Source: Anaerolineae bacterium (lineage in GTDB: Bacteria; Chloroflexota; Anaerolineae; Aggregatilineales; Phototrophicaceae). From it: a stretch of 46,564 nt of DNA. The notes under the pieces were generated by a model, which saw nothing but the letters and a program-made list of their open reading frames with translations, had not been told where the DNA came from and made no database searches. How positions within the stretch are numbered: the first letter of the stretch is position 1; every line of letters starts with the position of its first letter. Position numbers and translations under genes: made by a program. Location of the stretch: assembly GCA_022843385.1 (NCBI GenBank), contig JALHNT010000056.1, forward strand, positions 1 through 46,564. Direction: 5' to 3'. Positions 42,063 through 46,564 of the stretch are shown here, one piece after another.

Positions 42063-42539
42063 ATGACGGTATCACTGGCTGATCTGGCTCATTCCCACGC
42101 GCAGGTGCGCCATCAGGCGATGGCTGAACTGATCGAAGTCGGACAGATCGCGCCGCTGCTGGCTGGTTTGAACGAGGCACACATGGAAGTGATCTGGCGT
42201 TCAGCCGCTATTCTCGGTTGGCTGGGCAAGGCCGAGGCCATCCCGGCCCTGGTGGCGCGGGCGCAGGGGGCGGAGTATGAAATCAAGTACAACTGCATCT
42301 GGGCGCTGGGGCAAATCAATGACCGGGCGGCGATCCCGGCGCTGCTGGCAATCGTCGAAGCGGATGAAACCGAGTCGCCGGATGTGCGCTACAACGCAGC
42401 GCTGGCACTCATTCGGTTAGGCGAGATGGCTTATCTGAAGCAGGCAGTTGACAGCGATCATGAAGCAACTTACCGGGTGGCTCATGCTGCATTGGCGACG
42501 GCGCGCGTGTTGGCGGGCTTAAACGGCAGCCCTGCATAG
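42063..42539 (+). CDS. Small HEAT-repeat protein
   Basis: 158 residues from ATG 42063, with GAGGA upstream (42051-42055); an in-frame start at 42042 overlaps the terminator and is less likely. Four or five HEAT units: SHAQVRHQAMAELIEVGQIA, MEVIWRSAAILGWLGKAEAI, YEIKYNCIWALGQINDRAAI, SPDVRYNAALALIRLGEMAY and ATYRVAHAALATARV. It is likely a cytoplasmic binding protein, and a paralogue of the larger HEAT protein just upstream. Function unknown. Confidence 0.85.
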   Translation: MTVSLADLAHSHAQVRHQAMAELIEVGQIAPLLAGLNEAHMEVIWRSAAILGWLGKAEAIPALVARAQGAEYEIKYNCIWALGQINDRAAIPALLAIVEADETESPDVRYNAALALIRLGEMAYLKQAVDSDHEATYRVAHAALATARVLAGLNGSPA

Positions 42540-42583
42540 TCTATTGTCGCGGTTCCATCAGGATGAGGACGCTCGATTTCCCC

Positions 42584-42611
42584 GTAGGGGCAGTTCGTGA
42601 ACCGCCCCTAC
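42584..42611. terminator. Palindromic element/terminator between convergent genes
   Basis: GTAGGGGCAGTTC pairs with GAACCGCCCCTAC with a single mismatch and a two-base loop. It lies between the HEAT gene and the alkaline phosphatase gene, whose 3' ends face each other. The GGGGC-GTTC half resembles the palindrome at 21138-21163. Confidence 0.6.
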
Positions 42612-42630
42612 TTCGTAAGTTATGCGAACG

Positions 42631-44181
42631 TTATTGCGGACGATCCGGCGCGGCCTGACCCTGTGGATCAGCCAGCAGTTGGCCGAAGAGAGTCAGATAC
42701 ATCAGGCGATAGACATCGGTGCTGTCAAAGCCCTGTGAGAAGAAGTCGCGCATCAGACCGGCGTTCATGCCCTGAGCGCGCGAGAGAATACCACCCGCCA
42801 CATCAGGCGTACCAATCCAGGCCACGGCGAAGTTCATCGAGACGCCAGCAGCATCCGGTTCGGCCACGAACGGCGCGGTACCACGCCCCATCACACCATC
42901 GACCAGGAAGCTCATCTGCTGATCTTCCACGCCAGTCGGGTTGCCGTTGACACCGGTCACATTGCCAGCATCATCGGTCGGAGCCGGCGCGACCAACTGC
43001 ATACCGGCGGCATCGCTGTCGGCAGCGGTCACGATCAGAGTGTCGGGGTATTCAGCCTGGAAAGCCTGAGCCACGCCGATAACATCATCCGCGGCCTTGA
43101 TGGCGCGCAGGGTGCCAATGGCGTTGTCATTGTTGCCCAGGTTGTCGGTGCTTTCGATTTCCGTCACCAGCATGAAGGGCAGAGAAGCGGCCATGGCGCG
43201 GCGTTCGAGGATCATCAGCGCCATCGAGGTCATCTCGGCGGCGGTGGGTGGGTTGTGACTGAGCGTACCGGCCTTGTCACCCCAAACGATCAGGCTGCCA
43301 TCCTTGCTATCGGCCATGCTCTCGTCCACCAAACCAGCGGCGATCAGCACTTCTTCTGGCTCGTCGTTGAAAATATCATCGGCGGCGAACAGACCCAACA
43401 CCTGTGGGGCGAAGGATTCATCGGCCACCAGTTGTTCCATCAGCGCATCGAATTCCGCGCGGGTACGGATGACGGTCCAGCCAGCATCAATCGCTTCCTG
43501 AACCAGATTGCGACTATCTTCGCGGGCCGGGCCAGCGCCATCGACCGGGTCAACATGAACGGCGCAGGTCGGGGTCACTTCTGTGCCGCAGCGTTCGGTG
43601 CCAACTGGCAGGAAGAAGGCTTCGCCACCACCCAGCACCACTGCCGGGGCCGGTTCACCCTCGAAGCCAGGGCGACCCTCGATGATCTGGAGAGCGATGG
43701 AGTTGGGGTCATCGCGCCCGCTGACTTCAGCCAGGAACACGCCGGTGCCGGGTTCAGCGGCATCGCCGTCATTGACCACACCCACCGGGTAACCCGCAGC
43801 AGCCGCTTCGCGCATGATGCTGCCAGAGAAACCAGAGAGCGAGACGATGGAGCGGGCTTCTTCGTCACCGCCATCCTGACCATACGAGCCGGGGCCAACC
43901 ACCTTGTAACCAAAGGCGTGAACCGTCGCGCCACCGTTGGAGGTGCCGGTCAGACGATCCGACATGTGACCACGATAGATCGCTAGTTCCGGCAGACGAT
44001 CCCAGTTCATGACGGCATCCGGGCCGTACCAGAAGATACGTCCGGCATTCCAGTGATTCAGGCCAGTGCCATCGGGATGAATGAAAATCACATTACCAAT
44101 CTGCTGCGACTGCGCCGCGACCGGGAAGGCCACGATGAGCGCCAGCGCCGCCACCACCCACACTATTCCAAACCGTTTCAT
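42631..44181 (-). CDS. Secreted alkaline phosphatase-family protein with altered metal site
   Basis: 516 residues, signal peptide MKRFGIVWVVAALALIVAFP, cleaved near AAQS. The alkaline phosphatase superfamily pattern is recognisable: VIFIHPDGTGLNHW (metal ligand D37), RLTGTSNGGATVHAFG (S81 at the nucleophile position), LPFMLVTEIESTDNLGNNDN (E341, D346) and LIVTAADSDAAGM. Compared with E. coli PhoA, N350 stands where a zinc His (H331) is expected, and A387-D388 where D369-H370 is expected; the H412 region also lacks its His. The enzyme may use other metals or have another function. It is expected outside the membrane. GAGG lies upstream of the ATG. Confidence 0.85.
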   Translation of the reverse strand: MKRFGIVWVVAALALIVAFPVAAQSQQIGNVIFIHPDGTGLNHWNAGRIFWYGPDAVMNWDRLPELAIYRGHMSDRLTGTSNGGATVHAFGYKVVGPGSYGQDGGDEEARSIVSLSGFSGSIMREAAAAGYPVGVVNDGDAAEPGTGVFLAEVSGRDDPNSIALQIIEGRPGFEGEPAPAVVLGGGEAFFLPVGTERCGTEVTPTCAVHVDPVDGAGPAREDSRNLVQEAIDAGWTVIRTRAEFDALMEQLVADESFAPQVLGLFAADDIFNDEPEEVLIAAGLVDESMADSKDGSLIVWGDKAGTLSHNPPTAAEMTSMALMILERRAMAASLPFMLVTEIESTDNLGNNDNAIGTLRAIKAADDVIGVAQAFQAEYPDTLIVTAADSDAAGMQLVAPAPTDDAGNVTGVNGNPTGVEDQQMSFLVDGVMGRGTAPFVAEPDAAGVSMNFAVAWIGTPDVAGGILSRAQGMNAGLMRDFFSQGFDSTDVYRLMYLTLFGQLLADPQGQAAPDRPQ

Positions 44182-44522
44182 ACATTACACCTCTGTAACT
44201 TTTATGCGAGACGTCCTTAATGGACAATGCTGACGATAAGGGGCATCGGTTAAGCCTTTGCAAACCAATATTTAAGAGTCGTCCACCTCTCATCGGAGAT
44301 TAAGCCGCCGATTCCAGGCGATGTACGCGTGATAGTTTCTGTTGCTTTACCCCGGCAACAGAAAAGATTGCTTTCAGTTTTTCGGTTAGGGGATTAAGCG
44401 GCGCTGGCGATCAGCCGCAGTGGGGTTCGGCTGATCGCACGATGAGCAAACGAGGGGAAAAATCAGCGCTGGTTGAGGACAATTCGGACAGCTTGCACGT
44501 CAGTGACAGATGGAGGATCCGG
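44182..44522. other. Intergenic region upstream of the alkaline phosphatase gene
   Basis: No gene is supported in these 341 bases. They contain a perfect 10-base inverted repeat at 44336-44364 and, near 44290-44320, a weaker CGGAGATTAAGCCGCCG-like structure. The segment must hold the end of the HtrA-like gene transcript and the promoter of the phosphatase gene, both read on the minus strand. Confidence 0.5.
44336..44364. promoter_or_regulatory. Perfect inverted repeat (terminator or operator)
   Basis: TTTCTGTTGC (44336-44345) faces GCAACAGAAA (44355-44364) with a nine-base spacer. It lies 160 bases after the HtrA-like gene and 155 bases before the phosphatase start, so it could be either a late terminator or a dyad operator. 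No T-run follows on the minus strand. Confidence 0.4.
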
Positions 44523-45146
44523 CTAAACCGCCACCACCTCGACCTTTGGCCCGACCTGTTCCTTCAGAAAGGCTTTGACCACCTGCACCGGGATGGCGAA
44601 GCCCACGTCCGGGCCGGTAATCATCGTGTTGATGCCTACCAGTCGTCCGGCAGCATCCACCAGCGGGCCGCCCGAATGACCGGGGCGCATGTGCAGGCTG
44701 AGGGCGATCCATTCCCGTCCCGGCTGCATCTGTTCCATTTCCGGCAGGTTCGCACCGATGCCGATCACCACGCCCGACGTGACCGCCCCGGCCACGCCCC
44801 AGGGATGACCGACGGCCATCACCCACTGACCGGGCTTGAGCTGGCGCGAATCGCCCAGTTCTATCGTCGGCAGATCGTGGGCGTCTACCGATAGCGCCGC
44901 CAGATCGAGCGCTTCATCATAAGCCAGCACCCGCGTCGGCAGCGTCCAGCCATCGGGCAGCGTGGCGTTCAGGTGGCTGTGACCGCGCACCACATGGGCG
45001 TTGGTCAGGATCAGGCCGTCGCTGTGCCAGATCGTTCCCGCGCCGGCACCGCGTCCGTTGCTGATCTGCACCAGGCTTTGATGCACTTGATGGATGCAGT
45101 TCGCCATCGCGTCGTTGAGTTGTTCCAGGAGTTGGTTGGAGTCCAT
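44523..45146 (-). CDS. Trypsin-like serine protease, HtrA/DegP type, without PDZ domain or signal peptide
   Basis: 207 residues. The catalytic triad is complete: His in LTNAHVVRG, Asp in LDLAALSVD and Ser in RPGHSGGPLVD. AMAVGHPWGV and GINTMITGPDVGFAIP match the DegP-type protease core. There is no PDZ domain after the protease part and no signal peptide or membrane helix before it, although HtrA proteins normally work outside the cytoplasm. The N-terminus (LLEQLNDAMANCIHQVHQSL) resembles that of the neighbouring protease (LQTLSDSMANAVQSANQSLV), so the two are paralogues from a local duplication. The role is unknown; it may be cytoplasmic protein quality control. Confidence 0.88.
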   Translation of the reverse strand: MDSNQLLEQLNDAMANCIHQVHQSLVQISNGRGAGAGTIWHSDGLILTNAHVVRGHSHLNATLPDGWTLPTRVLAYDEALDLAALSVDAHDLPTIELGDSRQLKPGQWVMAVGHPWGVAGAVTSGVVIGIGANLPEMEQMQPGREWIALSLHMRPGHSGGPLVDAAGRLVGINTMITGPDVGFAIPVQVVKAFLKEQVGPKVEVVAV

Positions 45147-45199
45147 AGGGTGTTATTCTCCATTGAAGCGTTGATGAGATGATTGGGGATAGGTAAGGG

Positions 45200-45281
45200 T
45201 CTATCCGTTAACCTCACCCCCGTCTCGCTTTGCTCGACTCCCCCTCTCCAATGGATTGGAGAGGGGGCTGGGGGGTGAGGT
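45200..45281. repeat. 82-bp palindromic dispersed repeat, intergenic copy
   Basis: Matches 6004-6085 in inverted orientation without gaps and with five differences. The core palindrome CTCTCCAATGGATTGGAGAG is perfect here. It lies in the 205-base gap between the two HtrA-like genes. Confidence 0.85.
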
Positions 45282-45351
45282 GAGAAAGAAAGGGATTACG
45301 GATTGGTAGGGAAACAACTGTCCCCTACCTCCTGCGATTAGGGTAATACCC

Positions 45352-46233
45352 CTACGCCTTCTCGCCGATGGTCACGCCCAGGTCATGCACCTGACCGCCG
45401 CGCACGATCTTCACGGTGGTGGCGCTGCCCGGAGCCAGTCCGCCGAGTGCTGCCAGCAGCCCTTCCATATCGGTGACTTTGGCGCTGCCCAGCCCGACGA
45501 TGGTATCGCCCAGGAACAGACCGGCTTTCTCCGCTGGACTGTCGGCTTCCACCGAGACGATCAGCGCACCCGATTTCTGCCCCAACGTCTCCACCAGGCC
45601 CGCTGGCAGACGAGCCGGCTGCACCCCAACGCCCAGGTAACCCCGGCGCATCTTGCCGTGCTGGAGCAGGTTATCGGCCACATAGATGATGCTCGGCGTC
45701 TGGACCGTCAGGCTGATGCCGCGCATCAAGGCCGACGAGTTCAGGCCGATGAACTGACCGGTGGCGCTCACCAGCGGCCCGCCAGAGAAACCGGGGTACA
45801 TGACGACATCGGTCTGGGCGAAATACTTGTTCTCGTTGCTGTGATGCATCAGCGCACTGATGACCCCCAGCGTCGCCTGCGGTTCATCGCCGGGGCGGCC
45901 CACCGCCAGCGCCAGATGCCCGACGCGCACCGCATCCGCGCCGGCCCACTGGGGGACGGTCAGCCCGCTGGCATCCGCCCGCAGCACCGCCAGGTCGGTG
46001 TTCGGGTCACGCCCGACCAGCTTGGCCTTGACGATCTTGCCATCCGGCAGACCGATCTTGATGTTTTCGTCCATCTCGACCACATGATGCGAGGTGACGA
46101 TCAGCCCATCCGCCGAGTAAACGACGCCGCTGGCTGGCAGCCGGCGCCGGGCTTCCACCCGCACCAGGCTTTGATTGGCGCTCTGGACGGCGTTCGCCAT
46201 CGAGTCCGACAGGGTTTGCAGAATATCAGCCAT
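45352..46233 (-). CDS. HtrA/DegP-type serine protease with one PDZ domain, no signal peptide
   Basis: 293 residues. Protease domain about 15-185 with His in VTSHHVVEM, Asp in TDLAVLRAD and Ser in PGFSGGPLVSA. A PDZ domain follows at about 195-290 (MRRGYLGVGVQPARLPAGLV, GALIVSVEADSPAEKAGLFL, GDTIVGLGSAKVTDMEGLLA). There is no signal peptide or membrane anchor, so it is predicted to be cytoplasmic, unlike most HtrA proteins. It is the upstream member of a tandem pair with the PDZ-less paralogue; the 205-base gap with a repeat argues against tight coupling. AGGAG lies before the ATG at 46233. Confidence 0.9.
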   Translation of the reverse strand: MADILQTLSDSMANAVQSANQSLVRVEARRRLPASGVVYSADGLIVTSHHVVEMDENIKIGLPDGKIVKAKLVGRDPNTDLAVLRADASGLTVPQWAGADAVRVGHLALAVGRPGDEPQATLGVISALMHHSNENKYFAQTDVVMYPGFSGGPLVSATGQFIGLNSSALMRGISLTVQTPSIIYVADNLLQHGKMRRGYLGVGVQPARLPAGLVETLGQKSGALIVSVEADSPAEKAGLFLGDTIVGLGSAKVTDMEGLLAALGGLAPGSATTVKIVRGGQVHDLGVTIGEKA

Positions 46234-46330
46234 GAGTTTGCTCCTGATGTTGAACGGCTACAGCCGTTGTTGCTTGCGTAATCGACAGACCTATCTTCGC
46301 ATATCTCGCCGCCGCAGACATTCAACCTGT

Positions 46331-46540
46331 GGGCAGTCCGGCACTACTCCAATGGGTAGGTGATGATGAGCGCCCTACCGCAAAGGTGATGGCTATCACT
46401 AGGCCGAGCGGCAGGACTGCGCACAGAATAGGAGTGAAAGCGACACGCTGGGGGCTGAAGCCGCCCAGCTACCGGGAAATCGGTAAGCGCACTAAAGGCG
46501 CTGAAGAAGACGTTTTGGGAAAGCAGCCCCTTCAGATGTC
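46331..46540 (+). ncRNA. Candidate structured non-coding RNA (type unknown; IscB/IsrB-associated or intron-like RNA possible)
   Basis: A long series of consistent stems can be drawn. GCAGTCC (46333-46339) pairs with GGACTGC (46414-46420) and encloses GGTAGG/CCTACC (46355-46360/46374-46379) and GTGAT/ATCAC (46386-46390/46395-46399). Then follow GCTGGG/CCCAGC (46447-46469), ACCG/CGGT (46471-46484), GCGC/GCGC (46487-46501) and CTGAAG/CTTCAG (46501-46535) with an inner GGG/CCC. ACTCC (46346-46350) with GGAGT (46431-46435) could form a pseudoknot. The one open frame here has no family character. The window ends 24 bases later, so any linked gene is out of view. Structured RNA just ahead of an ORF is the layout of HEARO/omega RNA elements and of group II introns; neither is established. 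Confidence 0.4.
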
Positions 46541-46564
46541 ATGTTAAGAGTCAAGCAGCAAAAC

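Noticed and set aside
46331..46540. RNase P, SRP or tmRNA identity for the structured segment
   Set aside because: The hallmark sequences of these RNAs were not seen, so the class is left open.
46329..46547. Plus-strand ORF of 72 codons at the right edge
   Set aside because: No family character and no good ribosome binding site; the same bases form a consistent series of RNA stems.
1..46564. tRNA and rRNA genes
   Set aside because: No cloverleaf with a GTTCRA-type T-loop and no rRNA core motifs were recognised on either strand, though a computed scan would be more reliable.

Overview
The window is GC-rich bacterial chromosome, densely packed with genes on both strands. It looks like a member of the Chloroflexota, most likely Anaerolineae-like. 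That is an inference from gene content (a 6-pyruvoyl-tetrahydropterin-synthase-related membrane protein, DUF3179 and DUF3267 proteins, PBS-lyase-type HEAT proteins, many secreted proteins beginning MRK/MKR...AQ) and from the palindromic and simple-sequence repeats between genes. No rRNA, tRNA, CRISPR array or ribosomal marker is present, so the lineage cannot be proved here.

Layout. 1-1.2 kb: HEAT-repeat protein(s) with near-identical 93-bp DNA repeats, then 0.7 kb of repeat-filled non-coding DNA. 1.9-7.5 kb: class V aminotransferase, family 5 solute-binding protein, large membrane protein carrying an in-frame palindromic repeat. 7.7-11.5 kb: an ECF sigma factor overlapping an unusual membrane protein (SUMF1 domain, two CpaB-like modules, M23 peptidase), then a NarL-type regulator. 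11.7-17 kb: two GNAT acetyltransferases, a two-gene SLATT/DUF4231-like pair, a nitrilase-family amidohydrolase, a DUF3179 protein. 17-21 kb: two large secreted hydrolases (class C beta-lactamase-like and TAP-like alpha/beta hydrolase) that appear to share an accessory domain. 21-24 kb: flavin reductase, then ferredoxin, DUF3267 membrane peptidase, ArsR-type repressor and sterol-desaturase-like protein on the plus strand. 24-29 kb: transposase remnant, S41 protease, a lipoprotein whose best start codon is CTG, MFS permease, FHA-receiver protein. 30-36 kb: GT39-type glycosyltransferase, WD40 protein, truncated IS5-like transposase, CPBP protease, membrane PAS histidine kinase. 36.4-40.7 kb: a FrnE/DsbA-like oxidoreductase with an in-frame UGA at the active-site cysteine, sugar isomerase-like protein, MFS exporter coupled to a methyltransferase, DUF427 protein. 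40.9-46.5 kb: two HEAT proteins separated by an intrinsic terminator, an alkaline phosphatase with altered metal ligands, two HtrA-like proteases without signal peptides, and a strongly structured, probably RNA-coding segment at the right edge.

The most interesting items are: (1) the likely selenoprotein at 36446-37060, with a stem-loop placed where a bacterial SECIS is expected; (2) the ECF sigma/membrane SUMF1-M23 pair, which looks like a signalling unit with an uncommon fusion; (3) the SLATT-like pair; (4) the structured RNA at 46331-46540. Most regulatory and transport genes stand alone or in pairs rather than in long operons.
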